Part shown: positions 15,758 to 23,557 of the stretch, in pieces
Layout of the letters: each line of letters opens with the position of its first letter
How positions within the stretch are numbered: position 1 is the stretch's first letter
Source: Bacteroides sp. CAG:144
GTDB lineage: Bacteria > Bacteroidota > Bacteroidia > Bacteroidales > UBA11471
Direction of reading: 5' to 3'
NCBI GenBank assembly: GCA_000434215.1
Contig: HF999746.1
Location: forward strand, 39,523 to 63,079
Length of the DNA stretch: 23,557 nucleotides
Translations under genes and position numbers: made by a program
The notes under the pieces: model-generated
Told to the model about the DNA's origin: nothing
What the model saw: only the letters and a program-made list of their open reading frames with translations
Databases searched by the model: none

Positions 15758-16279
15758 TTACCAGCCGAAAGCTTCTTCGCCGAACCACTTTCTCTGGGCT
15801 TTCATGACTTGTTCTATCACATCGCGGCCGCAGCCGTAACCTCCCTTATGGGGAGAAATGTAAGTGGCGACTGATTTTATTTCGGGTACGGCATCGGCCG
15901 GGCAGCAGGGAAGCCCGACCAATTGCATGACCTCATAGTCGGGAATGTCGTCGCCCATGTATAGGATTTCTTCCCGTTTCAATCCGGTTTCTTGCGTCCA
16001 CTTTTCAAACGATTGGGCTTTGATGCTTGCACCCATAAAGATGTGCTGTACTCCGAGGCCTTCGAATCGTTTACGAACCGACTCGGTACGGCCGCCGGTA
16101 ATGATGGCGATTTCAAAACCTTTGCGTACGGCGAGTTGTATGGCATACCCGTCTTTGATGTTTACCGTACGGCACGGTTCTCCGTTGGGGTGCAAGGGTA
16201 TGGTTTCTGCCGACAGTACTCCGTCGACGTCGAAAGCAAATCCCTTTATACGGGTGAGATCGTAATCTATTTTACTCAT
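15758..16279 (-). CDS. kdsC: KdsC-like 3-deoxy-D-manno-octulosonate 8-phosphate phosphatase
   Basis: This 173-residue HAD-superfamily protein starts at ATG 16279 ([20 protein letters not shown]). The nucleophile pair is D17 and D19 in the FDVDGVL motif. The motifs [15 protein letters not shown] and [12 protein letters not shown], and the [13 protein letters not shown] end, are typical of the YrbI/KdsC tetramers. The enzyme removes phosphate from KDO 8-phosphate in lipopolysaccharide synthesis. The frame extends 11 codons upstream, but the family start fits MSK. It overlaps the stop of the DUF2520 gene by eight bases. KdsC-like members can act on other sugar phosphates, so the exact substrate is probable, not proven. 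Confidence 0.88.
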   Translation of the reverse strand: MSKIDYDLTRIKGFAFDVDGVLSAETIPLHPNGEPCRTVNIKDGYAIQLAVRKGFEIAIITGGRTESVRKRFEGLGVQHIFMGASIKAQSFEKWTQETGLKREEILYMGDDIPDYEVMQLVGLPCCPADAVPEIKSVATYISPHKGGYGCGRDVIEQVMKAQRKWFGEEAFGW

Positions 16280-17084
16280 GAGTGGTAGATTGTGTAGGTG
16301 GTGTGTCGGCAAATGCGTGTATATGCCTGCTTACCAGCCGATATATTTCTTTTTCGTCGTTATCGTCGAGAAGGTCGATATGTCTTTGCATGACGTTACG
16401 GTCGTATCGTATAGCCGGGCCTGTTTGCGCATCGATAGGCGTAAGAGATTCTATTTTTGCCGCCGTTTCGCGTATGAGCGGGCGGAGTGCATCGAAAGGC
16501 AGATGTTGTTTTTCGAGCAGTTCGGCGGCGATGGCGTAGAGATGATTGGTGAAGTTGCAGGCAAATACGGCAGCTAAATGTAGATGTCTGCGTTGTTCCG
16601 AAGTCGCTTCGAGAACTTGTCCCGATATCTCTTTCCCGATTTTTTGCAGTGTGGCTGTTGTTTCAGGAGATGAACCTTCGATGAAAACAGGTATTTCGTC
16701 GAATTGTACGTCTCTGTTTTTGCTGAATGTTTGTAATGGATAGAGAACTCCGTACCGTCGGCATTTTCCCGAAAATACCGACATCGGTATGCTGCCGGCC
16801 GTGTGCAGGTAAAGAGCCTCTTCGCATCTCGGAACTTTATCTATGAGCTTTTCGAGGGCCGAGTCGCTCACCGAGAATATGTATATGTCGGCGTCATTGT
16901 ACAATTCCTCTATGCGGGTAGTCATGCCGCACTTCAATTTCCCGGCAAGTCGTTGAGCCGAATCTTCGGTGCGGCTGTAAACTTGCGCGACGTCGTATCC
17001 GGCTTGTTGCAAAGCCATAGACAGATGGGTCGCCAAATTGCCGGCCCCAATAAAAACGATACGTTGTTTTGTCTCTTTTACCAT
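16272..17084 (-). CDS. Rossmann-like oxidoreductase with DUF2520 domain
   Basis: The start at ATG 17084 gives 270 residues ([21 protein letters not shown]). The frame is open eight codons further, but these lie inside the nitroreductase gene. A Rossmann nucleotide motif GAGNLA lies at 12-17. Then come a Ser/Asp-containing FSVSDSA segment, LHTAGSIPM, and YPLQTFSKN, with a helical DUF2520 half ending [19 protein letters not shown]. The family is related to pyrroline-5-carboxylate reductase and F420-type NADP oxidoreductases, and its substrate is unknown. It sits directly before kdsC, overlapping it by eight bases, and overlaps the nitroreductase by seven, so it is part of one transcript. Confidence 0.85.
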   Translation of the reverse strand: MVKETKQRIVFIGAGNLATHLSMALQQAGYDVAQVYSRTEDSAQRLAGKLKCGMTTRIEELYNDADIYIFSVSDSALEKLIDKVPRCEEALYLHTAGSIPMSVFSGKCRRYGVLYPLQTFSKNRDVQFDEIPVFIEGSSPETTATLQKIGKEISGQVLEATSEQRRHLHLAAVFACNFTNHLYAIAAELLEKQHLPFDALRPLIRETAAKIESLTPIDAQTGPAIRYDRNVMQRHIDLLDDNDEKEIYRLVSRHIHAFADTPPTQSTTHE

Positions 17085-17605
17085 TGGCCGATGTGAACTT
17101 TTTCCCAAGCAGCTTTTTCGGGATCGAAAGGCGTTTTTGTTTCGGCTTTGTGTCCTAAGGCGATAATGGCCAGTACTTGCATAGGCAGAGGAATGTTCAA
17201 TAGTTCCCGTACGAAATCTTCGGCCGATTCGCCGTTTTCACCATAACGGCCGCGTACCTGCACCCAGCAGCTACCCAGTCCCAGTTCTTCGGCTTGCAGT
17301 TGTATGAGTGTAGCGGCAATGGAAGCGTCTTCTATCCATACATCGCTTTTCATCGGGTCGCCTAAGACTACGACCGCAAGTTTGGCACCGGCTATCAGTT
17401 TCGCGCCGTTGTCTTTGCAGACCGAGAGCCGTTCGAGTTTTTCTGCATCTTCGACCAGAACAAATTCCCAAGATAGCGATCGTTTCGATGAGGGAGCCAT
17501 GAGTGCGGCTTCCATGATGGTTTTTACGTCGTCGGAAGCTATTTCTTGTTCGGTAAATTTGCGCGTGCTTCGGCGCAATCGTAGCAATTCGTGAAAGTCT
17601 TTCAT
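17078..17605 (-). CDS. Nitroreductase-family flavoprotein
   Basis: This 175-residue protein starts at ATG 17605 (MKDFHELLRLRRSTRKF). The frame extends 13 codons further upstream to 17644. RRSTRKF with the downstream EAALMAPSSKRSLSWEFVLV is the FMN-contacting start of the nitroreductase fold. WIEDASIAATLIQLQAEELGLGSCWVQ and ALGHKAETK are the remaining family blocks. Such proteins use FMN and NAD(P)H to reduce nitro compounds, quinones or enones, or to break flavin rings; which one is unclear. It is first in the four-gene minus-strand operon and is preceded by a good TAnnTTTG box. Family secure, substrate unknown. Confidence 0.9.
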   Translation of the reverse strand: MKDFHELLRLRRSTRKFTEQEIASDDVKTIMEAALMAPSSKRSLSWEFVLVEDAEKLERLSVCKDNGAKLIAGAKLAVVVLGDPMKSDVWIEDASIAATLIQLQAEELGLGSCWVQVRGRYGENGESAEDFVRELLNIPLPMQVLAIIALGHKAETKTPFDPEKAAWEKVHIGQW

Positions 17606-17659
17606 ATAGTGATTGTTTATGAAACCGTTCCGGTATGATACCATACAGGAATAACTTTA

Positions 17660-17667
17660 CAAAAATA
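17660..17667 (-). promoter_or_regulatory. -7 box of the minus-strand nitroreductase operon
   Basis: On the minus strand this reads TATTTTTG, an exact TAnnTTTG match, about 55 bases before the nitroreductase start at 17605. No clean -33 TTTG is found at the right distance (about 17687-17690, reading CTTCG there), so the call rests on the -7 box. Confidence 0.5.
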
Positions 17668-17711
17668 GCAATAATTGGTCGAAATCGAAGTGCCCTCTTA
17701 AAATATTTGCA

Positions 17712-17732
17712 TATATTTGAAACGTTCAAATA
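17712..17732 (+). promoter_or_regulatory. GH28 gene promoter overlapped by palindrome
   Basis: TATATTTG at 17712-17719 is an exact TAnnTTTG -7 box, 19 bases before the ATG at 17739. A perfect 8-bp inverted repeat, TATTTGAA (17714-17721), acg, TTCAAATA (17725-17732), covers the box and the expected start of transcription. A protein bound there would block the promoter. Promoter by consensus; the operator is inferred. Confidence 0.5.
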
Positions 17733-17738
17733 AAGATT

Positions 17739-19328
17739 ATGAAAAAATCTTTTTCCCCGAAAGAGTATATTTTTTTGTCGCTTATATTGTTATTGTCTTC
17801 TGCTTGTCGAGAGACAGTACATTGGCAAGCGGCAGTCCCCGAAAAAGGAGAAGTGGGTGCGCATGTTTTACCCGATACGATAGCTCCGGTGTCGGCTCCG
17901 TTTGATTTTCCCGATATGGAAAAGAGTGTTTTTCCCGATTTTGCGGTTTCTATCGCCGATTACGGAGCCGTCTCCGGTGAAAAGGTGACAGAAGCTATAA
18001 ATCGGGCGATAAGAGATGTGCATGAGAGAGGCGGCGGTATGGTAATCGTTCCTTCCGGTATTTGGTTGACCGGTCGCATTGTCCTTTTAAGTGATGTGAA
18101 TTTGCACCTGTCCGAGGGGGCCGAACTGCATTTTTCGGGTGTTGTGGCCGATTATCAGCCCGCTGTTTTTACCCGTCAGGAGGGCGTGGAGGTCTATTCT
18201 TTGGGCGCTTTGGTATATGCCGACGGACAGGAAAATATCGCTCTTACCGGTAAAGGGAAATTGGTAGGCCCTGCCCGGGATTGCGAGATACAGAAACGTC
18301 AGATGCGCGGCAATGTCATCGAAAATCTCATCGATGCTTCTTCTCCGGTAGAGAGTCGTGTTTACGATGGGAGGAAGGACGGAGGAGTGTTCCTGCCCAT
18401 GTTCTTTTCGCCTATTCGTTGTCGGCAGGTCTATGTCGAGGGTGTTACATTCGAGAATACGCCGTTTTGGAATGTCGTACCCGTTTATTGCGACGGTGTC
18501 GTGATACGGGGTATCACGGTACGTTCCGAAAAGATTCCTCGCGGAGATGGCATCGACATCGAATCATCTCGGAATGTGTTGATAGAATATTGTACGTTGA
18601 GTTGTGGTGATGACTGCTTTACATTGAAAGCCGGACGTTGCGAAGACGGGTTACGGGTAAATAGGCCCTCCGAAAATATTGTCATTCGCTATTGTTTGGC
18701 ACAAAAGGGGCATGGTGCTATTACCTGCGGTAGCGAAACTGCCGGTGTGATAAGAAACGTATATGTACACGATTGTGTTTTCGACGGTACCGATACGGGA
18801 TTGCGCTTCAAAACACGCCGTAACAGAGGCGGTGGCGGGGAAAATCTCGTTTACGAACGTGTACGTATGTCGTCGTGCGGACAACCTTTTGTGTGGGATA
18901 TGCTCGGTAGCCGCACCTATGTCGGTGATTTGGCTGTGCGTTTGCCGGCACGGGAGATGACACCCCTTACACCATTTTACAGAAATATTATGGCGCGGGA
19001 TATTATCGTGGAGCAGTGCAATCGTTTGGTTAAGGCCGTAGGTATTCCCGAAGTGCCGGTTTCCGACGTTACGATCGAGAGGATCGATGCCTATTGTAAC
19101 CAGTTGATGACACTGCAAGATGTCGACGGCATGACATTTCGAGATATGATCGTGTGTGGTTCCGATTCGATCCTTGCGCTGACCGATGCACGCCGTATCC
19201 GGTTCGACCGGGTTTCTTTCTGCCTTCCCGGTGGAAAACCTGCGGTACGGTTGGACGGCGAATTGTCGGTTTTGCCCGAGTATATCGATTGCCGATTTTC
19301 CGACACGGAAATTTCAGATGGACGATGA
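17739..19328 (+). CDS. GH28 family lipoprotein (polygalacturonase-like)
   Basis: This 529-residue protein begins with a lipoprotein signal ending in the lipobox LSSAC, with C23 as the likely lipidated cysteine, so it should sit in a membrane or at the cell surface. From residue 68 it has the right-handed beta-helix pattern of GH28. The four catalytic regions are present: DGID (D270, D273), the aspartate pair of GDD (D291, D292), GHG (H325) and RFK (R356, K358). The first motif has Arg-Gly before DGID instead of the Asn-Thr of fungal enzymes. GH28 enzymes hydrolyse polygalacturonate or rhamnogalacturonan. It is followed by an exonuclease gene with ATGA overlap. Family certain; exact substrate open. 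Confidence 0.92.
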   Translation: MKKSFSPKEYIFLSLILLLSSACRETVHWQAAVPEKGEVGAHVLPDTIAPVSAPFDFPDMEKSVFPDFAVSIADYGAVSGEKVTEAINRAIRDVHERGGGMVIVPSGIWLTGRIVLLSDVNLHLSEGAELHFSGVVADYQPAVFTRQEGVEVYSLGALVYADGQENIALTGKGKLVGPARDCEIQKRQMRGNVIENLIDASSPVESRVYDGRKDGGVFLPMFFSPIRCRQVYVEGVTFENTPFWNVVPVYCDGVVIRGITVRSEKIPRGDGIDIESSRNVLIEYCTLSCGDDCFTLKAGRCEDGLRVNRPSENIVIRYCLAQKGHGAITCGSETAGVIRNVYVHDCVFDGTDTGLRFKTRRNRGGGGENLVYERVRMSSCGQPFVWDMLGSRTYVGDLAVRLPAREMTPLTPFYRNIMARDIIVEQCNRLVKAVGIPEVPVSDVTIERIDAYCNQLMTLQDVDGMTFRDMIVCGSDSILALTDARRIRFDRVSFCLPGGKPAVRLDGELSVLPEYIDCRFSDTEISDGR

Positions 19329-19828
19329 AAAATTTTGCAGCGATCGATTTTGAAACGGCAAACAGCCGTCGTACCAGCGTGTGCAGCGTAGGAGTGGTCA
19401 TTGTCCGGGACGGGACGGTAGTCGATAAAATATACCGACTTATACGTCCGTATCCGAATTATTATTCCCTGTGGGCTACCGAAATACATGGGCTTATGGC
19501 GGCAGATACCGATGAAGCCGATGATTTTCCTCACGTTTGGAGCGAAATAGCTCCGCTTATCGAGGGATTGCCGTTGGTGGCACACAACAGCTCGTTCGAC
19601 GAAGGGTGTCTGAAAGAGGTACACCGGCATTATCGGTTGCCATATCCCGGCTATCTGTTTTTTTGTACATACCGGGCTTCGCGTCGTAAATTCGGCAAGG
19701 AGCTTCCCAATCATCAGTTGCATACTGTTGCCGCTCGTTGCGGATACGACTTGACCGGCCATCATCATGCACTGGCCGATGCCGAGGCATGCGCTGCCAT
19801 AGCTTTGCAGATAATCGATGAAATATGA
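19325..19828 (+). CDS. DnaQ-like 3'-5' exonuclease (DEDDh)
   Basis: The start at ATG 19325 gives 167 residues (MKNFAAIDFETANSRRTS). The frame is open 57 codons further, but those lie inside the GH28 gene. The acidic residues of the RNase T/DnaQ fold are present: D8 and E10 in AIDFETA, the aspartate in HNSSFDEGCL, and the histidine and aspartate in HHALADAEACA, giving a DEDDh set. The protein is a single short exonuclease domain, shorter than the roughly 240 residues of the E. coli polymerase III epsilon subunit and without its C-terminal extension. It probably acts in DNA repair or RNA processing. ATGA overlap with the GH28 gene couples their translation, although no functional link is obvious. 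Confidence 0.9.
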   Translation: MKNFAAIDFETANSRRTSVCSVGVVIVRDGTVVDKIYRLIRPYPNYYSLWATEIHGLMAADTDEADDFPHVWSEIAPLIEGLPLVAHNSSFDEGCLKEVHRHYRLPYPGYLFFCTYRASRRKFGKELPNHQLHTVAARCGYDLTGHHHALADAEACAAIALQIIDEI

Positions 19829-19965
19829 AAAACTTCCCGGGGGGGCGTCTTGGAACGGAAACCTTGTAAAATTTTAAACTTTCCGAATATACTGAAACGG
19901 CAGAAATGTCGTTTATATACATAGTATATTATTTAGAGTATTCATTCTCGAACCGAAACGACGGT
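19829..19965 (+). other. Intergenic stretch before the TonB receptor
   Basis: This 137-base stretch begins with a run of seven Gs (19839-19845) shortly after the exonuclease stop, then turns AT-rich. No clear TAnnTTTG box, hairpin or small ORF is seen. The receptor start codon lies just downstream, and a longer frame from 19906 adds 20 residues without signal-peptide character. Confidence 0.5.
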
Positions 19966-22380
19966 ATGATTTTACGACGACTGTGGTTGTATATCTTTCT
20001 TTTCTTGTGCTTTACGGTACAAGCGCAACGTCGTGTCGAAATAACGGGAAAAGTTATTGACTCGGAGGGGGGGCCGATGGATCTTGTTACCGTGGCCGTT
20101 CCGGCTGCTTCGACGGGAACGTTTACCAATGAGAAGGGTGAATTTAAATTGAAAATCGCCTCGTCCGATACGGTAGAGGTGGTGTTTTCCTATCTCGGGT
20201 ATCGTCGTGAAACCCGGAAATTGGTAGATCCGGCCGAAAAAGTTTCGCTCACGGTGCGTATGTATAACAAAGACCGTACATTGAGCGAGGTACAGATACG
20301 GGAGTATCGTCGTCAAATGTCGACATTGCAAAAAATCGATCCGAAAGATTGGAAATTGATGCCCGATGCTTCGGGGGGATCTATCGAGGCTTTGCTGGCG
20401 ACTATGCCCGGCGTACACTCCAATAACGAATTGAGTTCGCAGTATTCGGTACGAGGTGGAAATTTCGACGAGAATATTGTCTATGTCAACGGGATAGAGA
20501 TATACCGCCCGCAGTTGATACGCACCGGACAGCAGGAAGGATTGAGTTTTATCAATCCCGATATGGTCGGATCGGTCGGATTTTCTTCGGGAGGTTATCC
20601 GGTGGAATACGGTGATAAGATGTCTTCGGTACTCGACATCACCTATAAAAAGCCAGAGGCGTTTGAAGGGGCGGTATCGGGCAGTTTCTTGGGTGCGAGT
20701 GCTTCGGTAGGGCACAGTACCAAGCGTTTCTCCCAGTTGCATGGATTTCGGTTTAAAACCAATTCGACCCTGCTCAGTACCCTCGATACCGAAGGTGAGT
20801 ATAAACCGCTTTTTTTCGATTATCAGACCTATCTTACCTATAAGATAAATTCCCGTTGGGATATTGCTTTCTTGGGAAATATATCGAGCAACAACTACAA
20901 ATTTATTCCGCAATCGCGAACGACCCGTTACGGTAGTATTTCTTCGGCCGCCCAGTTCACCGTCTATTTCGATGGGAAAGAGCAGGATATTTTTCAAACC
21001 TATTTCGGAGCGTTCACCGTCAATTACCGACCGTCGGCGTTCACCAATTTGTCGTTGTTGGCATCGGCATTTACGACCCGGGAGCAGGTTACTTATGATA
21101 TTACGGGCGAGTATTGGCTCGACGAACTCGATTTGGCCAATGGGGTCGATACGCAGGAAAGCTCCGGTACGTTGGGGTACGGTTCTTACCATGAACATGC
21201 CCGCAATAGGCTGAATGCCAATGTATATGCTTTGGCTTTGAAAGGCGAGACCCGATTAGGTCGCCATACGTTGCGTTATGGAGTCAATTATCAGCGGGAG
21301 CGCATTCATGATCGTATGCGGGAGTGGGAAGCCCGGGATTCGTCGGGTTACACGTTACCGCATACCGGCGAGGGCATATCGCTCATTTCGAGTCTTCGTT
21401 CGATGCAGGATACCGAGAGCAATCGCATATCGACCTATATACAGGAAACGTATACGCTCGAACATAAGTCTGGTATTTATAATTTTACCGGAGGGGTACG
21501 TTTGTCGTATTGGGACTATAATAGGGAATGTATCGTTTCTCCGCGTATTTCGGTCGGATTCAATCCTGCGTTCAATCCCCGGCTGACATTCCGTTTTGCC
21601 ACGGGACTTTATTATCAGGCTCCGTTTTACAAAGAGTTCCGTGATACGCTTCAAGACAGCCGGGGAAATTGGACGGTGCGTCTGAACGACCGCATCAAGT
21701 CGCAGCGGTCGGTGCATGTGATATTGGGAAGTGATTTTACGTTCCGGGCGATGGATCGCCCTTTCAAGCTGACCGGAGAGGTTTATTATAAAAAACTCGA
21801 TCGACTCATCTCTTATGAGGTCGATAACGTGAGAGTGTGGTACAGCGGAAAAAACAATTCGGAAGGGTATATTGCCGGTCTCGATCTGAAACTTTTCGGG
21901 GAGTTTGTTCCCGGGGTCGATTCTTGGCTGACGTTCTCGTTGATGACGGCAAAAGAAAAGGCCGCTTCGGGGTATGTTCCGTTACCTACCGAACAGCGTT
22001 ACAGCGTGGGCCTCTTTTTCCAAGATTATGTGCCCCGTTTCCCGAAATACCGTTTTTCGCTCAAAGCCATTTGGTCCGACGGCCTTCCTATGGCCGCTCC
22101 ACGTAAAGGACGAGCCGAGGGCTATTTCCGTACGCCGCCTTATCGGCGTGTAGACATAGGACTTTCCCGACGTTTGGCCGGCGGAGAGGATCGTATTATG
22201 CAGAAACCTTTCTTCCGCAGTTTCAAAAGCATTTGGATAGGACTTGACGTATTTAACCTGCTCGATTTTGCCAATGTCAATTCCTATTATTGGGTAACCG
22301 ACATATACAACAATCAGAATGCCGTTCCCAATTATCTTACCGGCCGGCAATTCAATTTGCGTCTTTCATTTGAGTTTTAA
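19966..22380 (+). CDS. TonB-dependent receptor
   Basis: The start at ATG 19966 gives 804 residues with a good signal peptide (MILRRLWLYIFLFLCFTVQAQ, cut after residue 20). The 20 further codons upstream at 19906 do not fit such a signal. A CarboxypepD_reg-like domain covers about 23-102 (EITGKVIDSEGGP), and a plug domain about 130-230 (IEALLATMPGV, YSVRGGNFDENIVYVNGIEIY). A long beta-barrel follows, ending in RLSFEF, a typical outer-membrane C-terminus. It imports a ligand across the outer membrane using TonB energy. At 804 residues it is shorter than SusC-type receptors, and no SusD gene is near, so it is not a standard glycan receptor pair. It overlaps the minus-strand gene at its 3' end by 29 bases. 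Confidence 0.92.
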   Translation: MILRRLWLYIFLFLCFTVQAQRRVEITGKVIDSEGGPMDLVTVAVPAASTGTFTNEKGEFKLKIASSDTVEVVFSYLGYRRETRKLVDPAEKVSLTVRMYNKDRTLSEVQIREYRRQMSTLQKIDPKDWKLMPDASGGSIEALLATMPGVHSNNELSSQYSVRGGNFDENIVYVNGIEIYRPQLIRTGQQEGLSFINPDMVGSVGFSSGGYPVEYGDKMSSVLDITYKKPEAFEGAVSGSFLGASASVGHSTKRFSQLHGFRFKTNSTLLSTLDTEGEYKPLFFDYQTYLTYKINSRWDIAFLGNISSNNYKFIPQSRTTRYGSISSAAQFTVYFDGKEQDIFQTYFGAFTVNYRPSAFTNLSLLASAFTTREQVTYDITGEYWLDELDLANGVDTQESSGTLGYGSYHEHARNRLNANVYALALKGETRLGRHTLRYGVNYQRERIHDRMREWEARDSSGYTLPHTGEGISLISSLRSMQDTESNRISTYIQETYTLEHKSGIYNFTGGVRLSYWDYNRECIVSPRISVGFNPAFNPRLTFRFATGLYYQAPFYKEFRDTLQDSRGNWTVRLNDRIKSQRSVHVILGSDFTFRAMDRPFKLTGEVYYKKLDRLISYEVDNVRVWYSGKNNSEGYIAGLDLKLFGEFVPGVDSWLTFSLMTAKEKAASGYVPLPTEQRYSVGLFFQDYVPRFPKYRFSLKAIWSDGLPMAAPRKGRAEGYFRTPPYRRVDIGLSRRLAGGEDRIMQKPFFRSFKSIWIGLDVFNLLDFANVNSYYWVTDIYNNQNAVPNYLTGRQFNLRLSFEF

Positions 22381-23557
22381 CGGGTGTCGTGTTTGCGATA
22401 AAAGCACCGTCGGTGCGTATGCGGTGGCAGGATATGCGTAGCCGTCGGCACTCTTCTTGCAATGACTTTTGCTGGAAATAGGGCAGATTGTGTGCGAGAA
22501 CGATTTCCCGTATATCGAATATTTGCCGTATATCGTCGATCTTTCCTTTGAATCCCGGTACGACGATAGCATAGTCGATGCTCATGCGTTCATGCGAAGT
22601 TACCTCTTGCCAGCGGTCATCGCCGAGAACGATAATGCGTTCTTTTTGGAACGCGATGTAGGGTAGTTCTATCCTGAGGTTTCCGTAGGTTGTCGAGTCG
22701 GAAATGAAAGAAATGTTATCGATACCGTTTTTTATCCAGAAACGCCGGGCTTCCCGTTCGGTCGAACGTTGCGGAAACGTGTCGAGAGGGAATAGCGTGT
22801 TCATTCCGTTATCTATAAAATTGAGCGTCGTCGTTCCTCCGCTTTCCTGATAAATCACTAAGGCATTGTGTAAGGGAGGATGGTTATCGAAGGTCTCGAT
22901 AATGAGAAAGAAAAGGACAAACGACAATAAGCCGATGAGCCCTTTTACCTGATGGGATAGAAAGACGGCAGCACCTCCGAAAATAAGGATAAACCACAGA
23001 ATGAGAGACTCGGGTTCGACCCAGATATTTTGTATCGAGGACCAGTCATATCGTTCTATGAGCCGGGAAAATTGGTCGAGACCATCGGCCATACCGTTTA
23101 TGATATGCGTAAGTACGGGTATGTTTATGCCGATACCCGATAGGAGAAGCCATAGAAATCCTCCGCCGAGCAGTATAGGCAACAGCGGAACGATGATTAG
23201 GTTTGTCAGTAATCCCAGCAAGGGCAATTCATGAAAGTAATAGATGACCAGAGGCAGTGTCCCTATTTGGGCGGCTGCCGAAACTGACAATAATGATGCG
23301 GCTTTCTCGGCGATGTAGTTACTATGAGGAAGTAAGTTGTAGATAGGTTTGTAAAAAAGCAGTATGGTAAAAACCGATAAAAAGCTGAGTTGGAAACTCA
23401 CTTGGAAAAGATAGTGCGGGTTGTAAAGCAACATACCGAAAGCCGCGATAAAAAGACTGTTCATAGGGCGGGCCCTGCGACCGATGAGGATACCTGTAAG
23501 GACGACCGATACCATGATGCAGGCCCGTATTACCGAGGGAGACAATCCGGTTAAGAA
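22352..23557 (-). CDS. ComEC/Rec2-family protein, C-terminal part (partial)
   Basis: 401 residues are visible; the reading frame continues past the right edge, so the N-terminus is missing. The first residues read FLTGLSPSVIRACIM, a match to the Competence domain of ComEC/Rec2. Several membrane helices follow over about the first 200 residues. The last part (from ALVIYQESGGTTTLNF on) looks like the degraded metallo-beta-lactamase region of Bacteroidota ComEC proteins and has no HxHxDH motif. ComEC forms the inner-membrane channel for DNA uptake in competent bacteria. The stop codon lies inside the 3' end of the TonB receptor gene on the other strand. Confidence 0.88.
   Translation of the reverse strand, partial: FLTGLSPSVIRACIMVSVVLTGILIGRRARPMNSLFIAAFGMLLYNPHYLFQVSFQLSFLSVFTILLFYKPIYNLLPHSNYIAEKAASLLSVSAAAQIGTLPLVIYYFHELPLLGLLTNLIIVPLLPILLGGGFLWLLLSGIGINIPVLTHIINGMADGLDQFSRLIERYDWSSIQNIWVEPESLILWFILIFGGAAVFLSHQVKGLIGLLSFVLFFLIIETFDNHPPLHNALVIYQESGGTTTLNFIDNGMNTLFPLDTFPQRSTEREARRFWIKNGIDNISFISDSTTYGNLRIELPYIAFQKERIIVLGDDRWQEVTSHERMSIDYAIVVPGFKGKIDDIRQIFDIREIVLAHNLPYFQQKSLQEECRRLRISCHRIRTDGAFIANTTPVKTQMKDAN

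Noticed and set aside
19972..21198. Minus-strand open frame of 408 codons opposite the TonB receptor
   Set aside because: The plus strand has the full receptor with signal, plug and barrel; the minus frame shows no family pattern and no promoter.

Overview
The window looks like a chromosomal segment of a gut-type Bacteroidales (Bacteroidota). The reasons are a complete Bacteroides aerotolerance (bat) operon, promoters of the Bacteroidota type (TAnnTTTG -7 boxes), weak or absent Shine-Dalgarno sequences, a CarboxypepD_reg-plug TonB-dependent receptor, and KdsC, Maf and DUF2520 proteins typical of this order. The genus is not certain. I see no tRNA, rRNA, CRISPR array, insertion sequence, phage or integrase, and every gene is intact apart from the two cut by the window edges.

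Layout. (1) 1-131 is the 3' end of rho, followed by a strong hairpin terminator. (2) 253-1976 is a translationally coupled pair: a small HU-type DNA-binding protein, then an unusual HU domain / acidic linker / transmembrane helix / LysM protein, with a terminator behind it. (3) 2145-10682 is one long co-directional operon: MoxR AAA+ ATPase, DUF58 protein, a BatD-like membrane protein, BatA, BatB, BatC, BatD and BatE. A perfect 10+1+10 inverted repeat and a TATTTTTG -7 box lie just before it. (4) 10738-15148 holds a PAP2 phosphatase with a promoter almost on its start codon, a small HTH protein, a DUF2007-Usp-Usp stress protein, an internally duplicated A1S_2505-like protein, and an ATP-grasp-like protein overlapping the latter by one base. 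(5) 15167-17605 is a minus-strand operon read nitroreductase, DUF2520 oxidoreductase, KdsC phosphatase, Maf. (6) 17739-19828 is a divergent lipoprotein GH28 pectinase overlapping a DnaQ-like exonuclease. (7) 19966-22380 is a TonB-dependent receptor whose 3' end overlaps, tail to tail, a minus-strand ComEC/Rec2 gene that runs off the right edge.

How the genes work together. The bat block encodes an inner-membrane complex: an AAA+ ATPase, three VWA-type proteins (DUF58, BatA, BatB), two related single-pass proteins with periplasmic beta-rich domains (the unnamed protein and BatD), and two TPR proteins (BatC, BatE). MoxR/VWA sets of this kind are thought to act as chaperones or in envelope stress; the exact substrate is unknown. 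The HU-LysM protein could link DNA to the cell wall. The GH28 lipoprotein and the nearby TonB receptor suggest glycan or nutrient handling at the outer membrane, but there is no SusD and no full polysaccharide utilisation locus here.

The most unusual items are the HU-TM-LysM protein, the duplicated A1S_2505-like protein coupled to an uncharacterised ATP-grasp-like protein, the second BatD-type protein, the bat-operon palindrome, the palindrome on the GH28 promoter, and the apparently leaderless PAP2 gene.
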